Part shown: in pieces, positions 8,206 to 15,086 of the stretch
Numbering within the stretch: position 1 is the stretch's first letter
How the letters are laid out: every line of letters begins with the position of its first letter
Assembly (NCBI GenBank): GCA_029934755.1
Contig: JAOZLQ010000024.1
Coordinates: 1 to 19,340 of the forward strand
DNA from: Desulfuromusa sp.
GTDB lineage: Bacteria > Desulfobacterota > Desulfuromonadia > Desulfuromonadales > Geopsychrobacteraceae
DNA length: 19,340 nt
Direction: 5' to 3'
Made by a program: the position numbers and the translations under genes
The notes under the pieces: model-generated
Told to the model about the DNA's origin: nothing
Databases searched by the model: none
The model's input: only the letters and a program-made list of their open reading frames with translations

Positions 8206-9372
8206 TTATTCCTGCAACCAGTGGAGTATCGCTTCCTGCACTTTTGACCACTGTTCGCTCAGGCGCAATTCCAGAAATATTTTCAGGAGGCTATCGAACA
8301 TTTGTTCCCCCTCTTCGACGCTGGCAATTTTGGTGAAAAAAGCCGCTTCAAATTCTGCTTGCGGGTCATCATTTGGATCTTTTTCCGGGCGGATCATCGG
8401 TGTTCGGTAACTGCCAAATTGGAAACGTTCAGCTTTTAAGGTCAGCTTCCAGCTCTCATCCTCATTCTGTTGTAAATGAATAGTTGCTTCTTCGATCTGT
8501 TTGCCCTGGCGCAGGGCAGCCCTGACTTCAAGGTATTGATCTTGTGGCCCGGCGACAACAATTTTTTGTACCCCTTCTTGGCCACCACCAATCAGGACTA
8601 GACGGTTGTCGAGAAAAGCAGTAAAAGGCTGTTTCTCAAGCACCGGGCCTGAGGTTGTGACTTGATAGCGGGAATCTGAATTGAGGGTGCGATAAAAAAG
8701 CCACTGTAAAAAATCGACTCCTAGCCAGCGGTTGGCTTCGATCTGCTCCAGAACATTTTCGGTTTGTGCTCGATTGGCTTGTTGCAATGAGTTTTGAAGT
8801 TGTTCAGGTAGAATTTGCGCGGCCCGTGCCAGTGGGTGAAATAATTGTAGTCTCAGCCCGGGGAATGTTTGGTGGAATAGACCCTGAAAACTGTCAATTG
8901 TATTCTGACCAAGGGAACAGAAACGGATAAGTTGCCGGTCGGTATCCCAGATCACATCATAAAAGGATGGAGTTGGTAACATTCGAGTGAGAAGAGATAT
9001 ACGAGCCTGCTCTCGAATTTGTTCTTTTTCTCCCTTTGGAACATATTTCAAGGTTGGTTGTCCCTGTAAAAACTTTTCACTCAATTGAATCACTTGTCGT
9101 TTCAGCAACGCTGCAGGAATGCGGCGACGATCTTGACGTAAACTGAAGCATAAATAGTGGTCGCGCCAGCAGCTATGCGAAGAGCTGAAGTCGCTACAAT
9201 CATAATCATCCAGCTGAACCCATCCCGTGGATAGTTCATCGGCAGACTGTTCAATGGACTGGAATCCTTCTTCTGTCAGTTGATTCGCTAGTTCCTGAAA
9301 TTTATTTTGCGGATTAAGTGAGCCGGTCACTTGAAAATAACAAACACTGGCGGACGTAGCCAGAAAGCCCAT
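8206..9372 (-). CDS. rdgC: RdgC-like recombination-associated protein
   Basis: A 388-residue soluble protein matching RdgC in plan: an N-terminal domain opening with a beta strand (S-V-C-Y-F-Q-V), a W-V-Q-L segment (51-54), R-R-I-P-A-A-L-L-K (83-91), and the charged helix K-G-E-K-E-Q-I-R (113-120) leading into L-L-T-R-M-L-P-T (127-134) and the strand V-I-W-D-T-D (140-145), as in the central part of RdgC. RdgC forms a DNA-encircling ring dimer that limits RecA access. This protein is longer than the ~300-residue E. coli form, and residues 57-75 hold an unusual Cys/Ser-rich insertion (Cys59, Cys68, Cys75). AAGGAGAT just upstream of the ATG fixes the start. Family assignment is from remembered pattern, not alignment; an uncharacterised relative is the alternative. 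Confidence 0.7.
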   Translation of the reverse strand: MGFLATSASVCYFQVTGSLNPQNKFQELANQLTEEGFQSIEQSADELSTGWVQLDDYDCSDFSSSHSCWRDHYLCFSLRQDRRRIPAALLKRQVIQLSEKFLQGQPTLKYVPKGEKEQIREQARISLLTRMLPTPSFYDVIWDTDRQLIRFCSLGQNTIDSFQGLFHQTFPGLRLQLFHPLARAAQILPEQLQNSLQQANRAQTENVLEQIEANRWLGVDFLQWLFYRTLNSDSRYQVTTSGPVLEKQPFTAFLDNRLVLIGGGQEGVQKIVVAGPQDQYLEVRAALRQGKQIEEATIHLQQNEDESWKLTLKAERFQFGSYRTPMIRPEKDPNDDPQAEFEAAFFTKIASVEEGEQMFDSLLKIFLELRLSEQWSKVQEAILHWLQE

Positions 9373-9433
9373 GGGATCTCCTTTGTATTATATGTTGATT
9401 GAAATAGGTTGAATTTAGTGAAATGGTGCCCGT

Positions 9434-10204
9434 TTACCTGCGATGAAAATAGTAGTAGTGACCACCAAATCCTTTGCGGAAGGGTTGGTTATGTTCGGCA
9501 AGTTGCAGGAGTAATTGGTTGAGAGTAATCTCGTCAAAATATCCTTGGCTAACAAAATAATTTCCCATTTGTTTTTGTTGGCTGCGCTGGTGAAAAAGGA
9601 GAGTGCGAACTTGCAGCGAGTCAAGCAAGCCGAGCTGTTCGGCCCGTTCGCCGAACTTATGGAAACCACTACCGCGATGGCTGATAATTTCACTGATGTT
9701 TTTATCATCTAGCCAGCCCCAACGCTTGGCAATTTCACCCAAAGCAGGTCGTTGCTGTCGTTGCCAGGTAATTGCTGTGATGACAGCATTAAATGGAATG
9801 ATTCCCAGATAATAAAGAAACGAACCGAACTGCAGTGGTCGTGCTGGAAGTGGGCCGCGCCGTTTTTGCCGTTCAGGTGGATCATGACGCTGGTATTTTG
9901 TCGGGCTGTAGGTTGAGTATCTGCGTGAGAAGTTTCCAGTGGGGAATAATTTACGTTGTTTGAGATAGGTCTGCACCGTTTGATGAGCCTGATTTAAATC
10001 CTGAAACAAGCGATGTTGTTTTGTGTGATTAGCTCCAGCAGAAATTGCAAAGCGGTCCGGGTGGGTTATCTTGGCTTTCTTGCGATAGGCTGAACGGACA
10101 CCTGCTGGTTGCAGGTACGACAGAAAATCTCTGCTTAACTGGAGTTCAGAGCCGAACAATGTTCGACAAGCATGAAAAACTTCTGTTTCTGTCACCTGCG
10201 ACAT
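9434..10204 (-). CDS. J-domain protein with C-terminal helical repeats
   Basis: A 256-residue protein with an N-terminal J domain: R-S-A-Y-R-K-K-A-K-I-T-H-P-D-R-F at 37-52, with the H-P-D tripeptide at 48-50 that stimulates DnaK ATPase. A basic linker (about 90-125) follows, then a repeated unit of roughly 45-50 residues seen about twice: each has a short F/L-G-x-x-L or L-G-E-x-A helix, a G-I/G-W/G-L turn and a second helix with a Q-rich end (around 127-175 and 180-246). The upstream TTG at 10234 gives a longer frame, but AGGAAA in front of the ATG at 10204 decides the start. No zinc finger or DnaJ C-terminal domain is present, so this is a class III J protein with an unknown client. It lies between the PilZ and RdgC-like genes on the same strand. 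Confidence 0.82.
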   Translation of the reverse strand: MSQVTETEVFHACRTLFGSELQLSRDFLSYLQPAGVRSAYRKKAKITHPDRFAISAGANHTKQHRLFQDLNQAHQTVQTYLKQRKLFPTGNFSRRYSTYSPTKYQRHDPPERQKRRGPLPARPLQFGSFLYYLGIIPFNAVITAITWQRQQRPALGEIAKRWGWLDDKNISEIISHRGSGFHKFGERAEQLGLLDSLQVRTLLFHQRSQQKQMGNYFVSQGYFDEITLNQLLLQLAEHNQPFRKGFGGHYYYFHRR

Positions 10205-10318
10205 TGAGTATTTCCTGATTGAATAGTGAGCCAAATGATCGATTGTTTTATTTAGTTTTTATAGCTCAGAATATGACTGGTGACAAGGGCGAGTTGACCG
10301 ATTGACCTGTTGCCCATC

Positions 10319-11014
10319 TTATTTATTGTCGCGGATATAATTATCAATTCGTTGTTGATCTTCACTCAAAATATTAAGGTAACGCATTCCGGCTGTCATA
10401 GCTGATTCATCTTGCATACAAGCCCAGACAACTTCAGCAATAGCACAAACTGGAGGTTTTCCATCCTCTAGATTGATTAGAACCAGGCAGAGTTCTCCTT
10501 GGTCAGCTGGCGGATTGATGGAAAATCGTATCCCGCCAGAACTGATATTGACCCGATATGATTTGAAGCCATCAAAGACAAGTGGGGCCTCCGGACTGTA
10601 GAGAACTTTAATGTTCTTTTCCCATATCTCTCGCATGGTCTGCAGGGTTTTTGCTGCTCGGCTGAAGCGGACACCAAGTTGACAATCGAAACGCTGGCTG
10701 ATCCGCCGTTGGAACATCTCTAAATCAGGATTGAGCTTCAAGGTGAATTGGTTTCCGTTTGTTTTCTTTTTAAAACTTCCTGTGGTTCGTATTCCTAGCC
10801 CCATAGCTTCTGTACTGATTTCAAAGGAAAGGCCTTCATGAAAGGGATATTGCTCAACCGCATTTTCACCATAGGGGAGAGAGAGAAGCAGTACTTCATC
10901 TTCTATCGAAACGACAAAGACGGTCATTAACTCTGTGCGGTCATTTTGTTCTTCAACATTCAGTACTTTGAGTAAGAGCTGTTGCCCCGATTTGAAATAG
11001 CGTTGATAGTTCAT
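10319..11014 (-). CDS. PilZ domain c-di-GMP-binding protein (YcgR-like layout)
   Basis: A 231-residue cytoplasmic protein. Residues 1-98 are a beta-rich N-terminal domain like the YcgR/PilZN module; residues 100-225 are a PilZ domain. The c-di-GMP motifs are both present: the Arg motif R-R-I-S-Q-R (103-108) and N-I-S-S-G-G (156-161), fitting [D/N]-x-S-x-x-G. PilZ proteins convert c-di-GMP level into changes in motility, secretion or polysaccharide output. It is the first gene of the six-gene minus-strand run, with a 114-bp gap before the J-domain gene, and starts from an AT-rich divergent intergenic region. The ribosome-binding sequence is weak (GGGA nine bases upstream). The target is not evident; no diguanylate cyclase or phosphodiesterase is in the window. 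Confidence 0.87.
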   Translation of the reverse strand: MNYQRYFKSGQQLLLKVLNVEEQNDRTELMTVFVVSIEDEVLLLSLPYGENAVEQYPFHEGLSFEISTEAMGLGIRTTGSFKKKTNGNQFTLKLNPDLEMFQRRISQRFDCQLGVRFSRAAKTLQTMREIWEKNIKVLYSPEAPLVFDGFKSYRVNISSGGIRFSINPPADQGELCLVLINLEDGKPPVCAIAEVVWACMQDESAMTAGMRYLNILSEDQQRIDNYIRDNK

Positions 11015-11214
11015 GCGATTAATCCCATAAGGTGTTTATTTTTCCCGTGTGTTTTTATTTCAAACATCATATTTGTCTCCAGTATTTTATATTTTTTTTC
11101 AGATAAGAACAAACCAATTATTAAATATTAAAAAAATAAATCCAAAATAGAATAAAAAGTTAAAAATCTTAACAGTTTAACGTAAATTTGTTATTTTCTC
11201 GTCCGGAGGTCGTG
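11015..11214. promoter_or_regulatory. AT-rich divergent promoter region
   Basis: Two hundred bases between the PilZ gene (minus) and the methyltransferase gene (plus), with 11085-11180 being very A/T rich and containing long A and T runs, as expected of UP-element-like promoter DNA. On the minus strand a TTGTTC with a TATAAA 15 bases downstream is a possible PilZ promoter; on the plus strand TAGAAT near 11149 is a possible -10. Neither is strong enough for a firm call. Confidence 0.4.
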
Positions 11215-12324
11215 ATGCAAAAACAAACAAATAAATATTTTATTGTTACCGCTCCTGGGTTTGAAAGGATTTGTGCCAAGGAAATGAGTGATCTTGGCAT
11301 TCAACCGATCAATATCGTTCGTGGTGGCGTCGAATTTACGGGGGGATTGAAGGAGCTTTATCTTGCTAATTTATGGCTGCGTAGTGCTTCGCGAATATTA
11401 GTTCGCTTGGGGGACGTCGTCGCACGAGACTTCCCCACCCTGTTTCAGCGCTTATCCCGGCTTCCCTGGGGGCGTTTTATTAAATCAGGGACTCCTTGTG
11501 AAATCAGGGTTGCAAGTCATGGCTCCCGATTAAATCATACTGGTCGGATTGCAGAAGTTTGTGAGGCTTCTATTGCCAAATCTTTAGGTAAGCAAAATGA
11601 AGAAAGTCGTTTGGTACAGAAGATTTATATCAGAATGAATGATAATCGTTGTCAGGTATCTATCGATAGTTCAGGAGAACACTTACATCGGCGTGGTTAT
11701 CGGCAGGCTAGTGCTGCGGCCCCATTGCGGGAAACATTAGCAGCTGGATGTTTGTTGGCGTGTGACTATGACGGTTCATCACCGCTACTGGATATGATGA
11801 CTGGTTCTGGAACCTTTGCTATTGAAGCGGCATTGATTGCGTTACATAGAGCTCCGGGGAAAGAGCGTAACTTTGCTTTTATGAATTGGCCGAGATATCG
11901 ACCCGGTTTGTGGCGGCAGCTGCTGACAGAGGCACAACGTGAAGAAAAATCGACAATTAATGGCCCCATTTTAGCGGTTGATAACAATCCGAAAGCAATT
12001 GCTGCAGCACAGAAAAATTTAGAAATGATTGGTCTGACTGGGTCGATTCAGTTGTTCTGTGGCAATATGCAGCAGCTTCAACCTCAGTATCCAAGTGGGT
12101 TGATGATTTGTAATCCCCCTTATGGAGAGCGTCTTGGTAGAAATGCAAGTTTAGAGGCTCTTTATCATGATTTAGGTCGGGTCTATGGAAATGATTTTTC
12201 TGCCTGGCAGGGGGCGCTTATTTGTCCAGAGACCGGACTGATTGAAGCAACCGGTCTTACTTTTTCTTCATTGTTGCGTTTTTCAAACGGTGGAATCAAG
12301 GTTGCTTTGTTGAAAAAGTCTTGA
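11215..12324 (+). CDS. THUMP domain class I SAM-dependent RNA methyltransferase (RlmL N-half/YpsC type)
   Basis: A 369-residue RNA N2-guanine methyltransferase of the RlmL/YpsC family. Residues 1-160 form the N-terminal ferredoxin-like plus THUMP RNA-binding part (start A-P-G-F-E-R-I-C; H-R-R-G-Y-R at 158-163 marks its end). The Rossmann methyltransferase follows, with SAM motif D-M-M-T-G-S-G-T (193-200), acidic ribose-binding A-V-D-N-N-P (254-259) and catalytic N-P-P-Y-G-E-R-L-G (300-308). It corresponds to the N-terminal half of E. coli RlmL (23S rRNA G2445), without the fused RlmK half. A TTG at 11188 gives a longer frame, but GGAGGT at 11205-11210 sets the ATG at 11215. rpsU follows with its own likely promoter overlapping the stop. 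Confidence 0.92.
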   Translation: MQKQTNKYFIVTAPGFERICAKEMSDLGIQPINIVRGGVEFTGGLKELYLANLWLRSASRILVRLGDVVARDFPTLFQRLSRLPWGRFIKSGTPCEIRVASHGSRLNHTGRIAEVCEASIAKSLGKQNEESRLVQKIYIRMNDNRCQVSIDSSGEHLHRRGYRQASAAAPLRETLAAGCLLACDYDGSSPLLDMMTGSGTFAIEAALIALHRAPGKERNFAFMNWPRYRPGLWRQLLTEAQREEKSTINGPILAVDNNPKAIAAAQKNLEMIGLTGSIQLFCGNMQQLQPQYPSGLMICNPPYGERLGRNASLEALYHDLGRVYGNDFSAWQGALICPETGLIEATGLTFSSLLRFSNGGIKVALLKKS

Positions 12325-12349
12325 CTTCACTCAGGTCAAAAGGTATATG
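12321..12349 (+). promoter_or_regulatory. Candidate sigma-70-type promoter for rpsU
   Basis: TTGACT (12321-12326) and TATATG (12344-12349) are separated by 17 bases, a good -35/-10 pair overlapping the methyltransferase stop codon. Transcription would begin near 12356 and leave about a 50-base leader before rpsU. Confidence 0.5.
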
Positions 12350-12407
12350 TTCCAGCTCTTGTGGGGGTGACTCTGCAAAGATAGTAAAGAAAGTGGGGTG
12401 ATTGTTC

Positions 12408-12605
12408 GTGGAAATCACTGTTATTGATGGTAACGTCGAAAAAGCAATAAAAGTTCTCAAGCGTAAATTGCAACAAGAAGGCCTTTTTCGTGAAATGAAG
12501 CAACGCAAATTTTACGAGAAGCCAAGTATTAAGCGTAAACGTAAAGAGAAAGAAGCCCAGCGTCGTCTGCGTAAAAAGCAACGTGCTATGAAGCGGTTTA
12601 ACTAA
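12408..12605 (+). CDS. rpsU: 30S ribosomal protein S21
   Basis: Small-subunit ribosomal protein of 65 residues. The sequence has the S21 core: E-K-A-I-K-V-L-K-R-K-L-Q-Q-E-G at about 11-25, the L-F-R-E-M-K helix, then a strongly basic C-terminal half (K-P-S-I-K-R-K-R-K, R-R-L-R-K-K). There is no suitable ATG; the choice is TTG at 12402 or GTG at 12408. GGGGTG at 12395-12400 is seven bases before the GTG but only one before the TTG, so GTG is chosen and the protein starts M-E-I-T-V. The gene is followed by a strong hairpin terminator. Confidence 0.95.
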   Translation: MEITVIDGNVEKAIKVLKRKLQQEGLFREMKQRKFYEKPSIKRKRKEKEAQRRLRKKQRAMKRFN

Positions 12606-12627
12606 ACGCTTTCTGTTTCTATATAAT

Positions 12628-12665
12628 AAAAAGCCGACCTAGATATTGGGTCGGCTTTTTGTTTT
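12628..12665 (+). terminator. Rho-independent terminator after rpsU (bidirectional)
   Basis: A perfect 12-bp stem, AAAAAGCCGACC (12628-12639) with GGTCGGCTTTTT (12649-12660), and a 9-base loop, followed by GTTTTT. The A-run of the left arm becomes a T-run on the other strand, so it can also end the hemerythrin-like gene, whose stop is at 12696. Confidence 0.92.
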
Positions 12666-12695
12666 TAGATCTTATCTGGTGAATAACATTATCAT

Positions 12696-13127
12696 TTATC
12701 CTGAATTACTATTCCTATTGTGGATTGATACCAGCTGTACCATATCAAAGTAGTGCTGATGAAATGCAAACTTATGGTGCAGGGCTTTAATGTAAACTTC
12801 ATCGCTGATTCGTTTTGCTTTCCAACTGAATTCCAATAAGGCGATTGCTTCAAGAATCTTCTTGTGCTCATCAATATGGATAGGGGTTAAGGCTGTCCCG
12901 ATTCTCTCCATGGTTCTTTCCTCAAGTTCAAATTGCCGCGCAATCGCTTCTGCCATTCTTTCAAGATGGTTGTTAGATTTTTTCTCAAGATCAGTCTCCT
13001 TGAGTCCTTCTTTTAGATGGGTAGCCCTGGAGTGTAGAATGGCAAGGTCAGTTTTTTCCGCAGCAGAAAAATGAGTCATTGTCTTCCCCACTTTCTTAAA
13101 TAGATACATCGATTTCTCTTGATCCAT
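12696..13127 (-). CDS. Hemerythrin-like protein with one iron-ligand His replaced by Gln
   Basis: A 143-residue helical protein (numbering from the ATG at 13127) that follows the hemerythrin ligand spacing: His32 or His37 on helix 1; Q-F-E-L-E-E at 65-70, where the family has H-F-x-x-E-E (Gln65 in place of His, Glu69 kept); H-I-D-E-H at 84-88 (the HxxxH pair); and H-Q-H-Y-F-D at 123-128 (H-x4-D). Hemerythrins bind O2, NO or act as iron/redox sensors through a diiron centre; losing one His may alter or abolish metal binding. Three starts are possible: ATG 13127, ATG 13109 (AAGAGA upstream) and ATG 13079 (GGGGA upstream). The candidate sigma-54 site just upstream would favour 13109 or 13079. 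The gene is monocistronic. Family call is moderate because of the missing ligand. Confidence 0.6.
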   Translation of the reverse strand: MDQEKSMYLFKKVGKTMTHFSAAEKTDLAILHSRATHLKEGLKETDLEKKSNNHLERMAEAIARQFELEERTMERIGTALTPIHIDEHKKILEAIALLEFSWKAKRISDEVYIKALHHKFAFHQHYFDMVQLVSIHNRNSNSG

Positions 13128-13134
13128 TGGACTA

Positions 13135-13150
13135 AGCGAAATACATGCCA
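13135..13150 (-). promoter_or_regulatory. Candidate sigma-54 (-24/-12) promoter
   Basis: Read on the minus strand, T-G-G-C-A-T-G-N4-T-C-G-C-T matches the sigma-54 consensus TGGCACG-N4-TTGCW at all but two positions, with the invariant GG and GC in the correct spacing of ten bases between them. Transcription would begin about at 13124, inside the first possible start codon of the hemerythrin-like gene, which would move translation to an inner ATG. Confidence 0.4.
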
Positions 13151-13188
13151 GAAGCGGATTAAAGCCTTTCCTGATTATGTCGTTATCG

Positions 13189-13270
13189 TTACCCTATTGA
13201 AAATAATGAGAAAAGTATGATTTGTTGTACGAAACAATGAAACTGAAAACTATAGGGTAAAGTCATTATT
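13189..13270. other. Two interleaved inverted repeats in an intergenic region
   Basis: TTACCCTAT (13189-13197) is the reverse complement of ATAGGGTAA (13252-13260), and AATAATGA (13202-13209) is the reverse complement of TCATTATT (13263-13270). The order A-B-A'-B' is that of an H-type pseudoknot. Between them TTGTT-GTACGA-AACAA can form a small hairpin. It lies upstream of the hemerythrin-like gene and downstream of the GAPDH terminator. A structured RNA leader or a set of operators is possible. Confidence 0.4.
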
Positions 13271-13318
13271 AGGCTCGGTTTATGGTTATTTCACGGTATA
13301 TTTATGGCAAATGCCGTA

Positions 13319-13356
13319 ATAAAAAAGCGGGCATTCCAGTGAGGAAAGCCCGCTTT
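13319..13356 (-). terminator. Rho-independent terminator after the GAPDH gene
   Basis: On the minus strand AAAGCGGGC (13356-13348) pairs with GCCCGCTTT (13332-13324) in a perfect 9-bp stem, extended by an inner TTCC/GGAA stem after one mismatch, and followed by a T-run (the A-run at 13321-13326 on the plus strand). It lies 28 bp after the GAPDH stop. Confidence 0.88.
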
Positions 13357-13383
13357 GGTCTGGATGTGTATGGGAAAATCAGG

Positions 13384-14826
13384 CTATTTAGGCCAGTGTC
13401 CCAGATTTATTCCTGAAACCTTCTCAACAATTCTTACAACTTGGTGGCTGTAGCCATATTCATTATCGTACCAGATGTAAAGGACACAGCGGTTGCTCTG
13501 AACGATGGTAGCCAATGAATCAACGATACCAGCGTAAGTTGAACCAACCATATCGCTAGAAACTGCTTCAGGTGAATTGGTAAAGTCGATTTGATCCTGT
13601 AACGGTGAGTCCAGAGACATGCTACGTAGATAATTATTCAATTCATCAACGCTGGTCTCTTGATTTAATGTGAGGTTAAGAATCGCCAGTGAAACATTCG
13701 GGGTAGGAACCCGAATTGCATTTCCGGTTAATTTTCCAGCGAGTTCTGGCAAAGTTTTGGCAACGGCTTTGGCGGCACCAGTTTCAGTAATCACCATATT
13801 TAATGGTGCGCTACGACCACGCCTTTCTTTATTGTGGTAGTTATCAATCAGATTCTGATCGTTGGTATAACTATGACAAGTTTCGATATGCCCGGATTCG
13901 ATACCAAATTTATCGTTTACAGCCTTAAGAACTGGAACAATAGCATTAGTCGTACAACTGGCTGCTGATAGGATTTTCTCGTCGGTTTCAAGTAGTTCGT
14001 TATTGACGCCGTAAACCACATTGGGGATATCTCCCTTGCCCGGTGCTGTCAACAGAACTTGGGATGCTCCACCAGTTTTTAGGTGACGTCCCAATCCTTC
14101 ACGATCACGCCATTTGCCGGTGTTGTCTATGACAATTGCGTTTTGTATCCCATATTTAGTGTAATCAACGTTTTCAGGAGCATCGGCGTAAATAATCCGG
14201 ATCATAATACCGTTGGCAATAATGGCATTTTCTTCATGATCGACTCTGATGGTTCCTTTGAAGTGACCGTGAACCGAATCACGGCGCAACAAACTGGCGC
14301 GCTTAGTCAGATCATCTTCACTGCCTTTACGGACAACGGCTGCTCTCAGGCGGAGATTATTGCCTCCACCCGTTTGTTCAATTAATATTCTTGCCAGCAA
14401 GCGCCCAATACGACCAAAACCATAAAGGACAACGTCACGTGGTTCGCTTAACTGATGACTTTTCCCAGTATTCAACTCTTTGAGTTGTTCAGTGACAAAG
14501 CTGTCGGCATCAACACTATTCTGCTCTTGATATCGCAGAACCAATTTTGCCAAATCGATCTTAGCTGGAGCCAGATCCATGTTGACTAGTGCCTGGAGGA
14601 TTGGGTAGGTATCTGTGACCCATATTTCACGACTGATAATTTGCCTGGCAAAGCGATGAGCCCGTAAGATTTCGATGGTTGACTGGTTGACCAACGTGCG
14701 GTCAAAGACCGTACATACCACCTCCTGATCCCGATAAAGTTTACCGATCAGTGGTGCCATTGCTTCGGCAATCGCTTCACGCTCTTTCCACTCATTGAAA
14801 TACTCGTCAGTTTTTGTGTCGACCAT
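13384..14826 (-). CDS. gap: Glyceraldehyde-3-phosphate dehydrogenase, long form with N-terminal extension
   Basis: A 480-residue enzyme oxidising glyceraldehyde 3-phosphate to 1,3-bisphosphoglycerate with NAD(P)+ and phosphate. Residues 1-128 are an extra helical N-terminal region not found in the usual ~335-residue GAPDH. The catalytic core follows: Rossmann G-F-G-R-I-G-R (136-142), S-A-A-S-C-T-T-N-A (287-295) with catalytic Cys291, C-H-S-Y-T (317-321) with His318 as base, and the C-terminal W-Y-D-N-E-Y-G-Y (452-459). This matches the long-form GAPDH subfamily (about 475-480 residues) seen in some Bacteroidetes and proteobacteria. It is divergent from the aldolase gene, from which it is separated by 260 bp carrying its own promoter, and ends at a strong terminator. 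Direction in vivo (glycolytic or gluconeogenic) cannot be read from sequence. Confidence 0.95.
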   Translation of the reverse strand: MVDTKTDEYFNEWKEREAIAEAMAPLIGKLYRDQEVVCTVFDRTLVNQSTIEILRAHRFARQIISREIWVTDTYPILQALVNMDLAPAKIDLAKLVLRYQEQNSVDADSFVTEQLKELNTGKSHQLSEPRDVVLYGFGRIGRLLARILIEQTGGGNNLRLRAAVVRKGSEDDLTKRASLLRRDSVHGHFKGTIRVDHEENAIIANGIMIRIIYADAPENVDYTKYGIQNAIVIDNTGKWRDREGLGRHLKTGGASQVLLTAPGKGDIPNVVYGVNNELLETDEKILSAASCTTNAIVPVLKAVNDKFGIESGHIETCHSYTNDQNLIDNYHNKERRGRSAPLNMVITETGAAKAVAKTLPELAGKLTGNAIRVPTPNVSLAILNLTLNQETSVDELNNYLRSMSLDSPLQDQIDFTNSPEAVSSDMVGSTYAGIVDSLATIVQSNRCVLYIWYDNEYGYSHQVVRIVEKVSGINLGHWPK

Positions 14827-14906
14827 ATTGAGCCAACCCTTTCGTCGTATGCTAGTGTAAATAGAATAGTGGGGATTTTGTCTTTCAGCACCTTTAAAAC
14901 CCGCGT

Positions 14907-14935
14907 ATACTAATTTAACTTAATTGCTTTTGCAA
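14907..14935 (-). promoter_or_regulatory. Candidate sigma-70-type promoter for the GAPDH gene
   Basis: On the minus strand TTGCAA (14935-14930) and TAGTAT (14912-14907) are exactly 17 bases apart. Transcription from about 14900 would give a leader of some 74 bases. TTGCAA is its own reverse complement, so it could also form part of a promoter toward the aldolase gene. Confidence 0.5.
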
Positions 14936-14952
14936 CTCCCTTTCCTGAGATA

Positions 14953-14990
14953 ATAATTGTCTTTTTATCCAGCAGTTACTGGACAATTAT
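14953..14990. repeat. Inverted repeat in the gap-fba intergenic region
   Basis: ATAATTGTC (14953-14961) and GACAATTAT (14982-14990) are perfect 9-bp reverse complements 20 bases apart, with CCAG/CTGG nested inside (14969-14982). It lies about 100 bp upstream of the aldolase ATG and upstream of the GAPDH -35 box. It could be a regulator-binding site for both genes or a hairpin in the aldolase leader. Confidence 0.45.
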
Positions 14991-15086
14991 GGAGCGGGTT
15001 GTTAAAAATGGTACTTATTTTTTACAGCATGAGAGCAATGTGTCTTGATCCTAATTCTATCCGCAAATATCATGGAGGAATAAACA

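Noticed and set aside
10294..10307. Direct repeat TTGACC-GA-TTGACC in the gap between the PilZ and J-domain genes as an operator
   Set aside because: Only two six-base copies, no link to a recognisable promoter; could be chance.
15045..15073. TTGATC-N17-TATCAT as a promoter for fba
   Set aside because: Good boxes and spacing, but transcription would start near 15080 and remove the GGAGG ribosome-binding sequence at 15074-15078.
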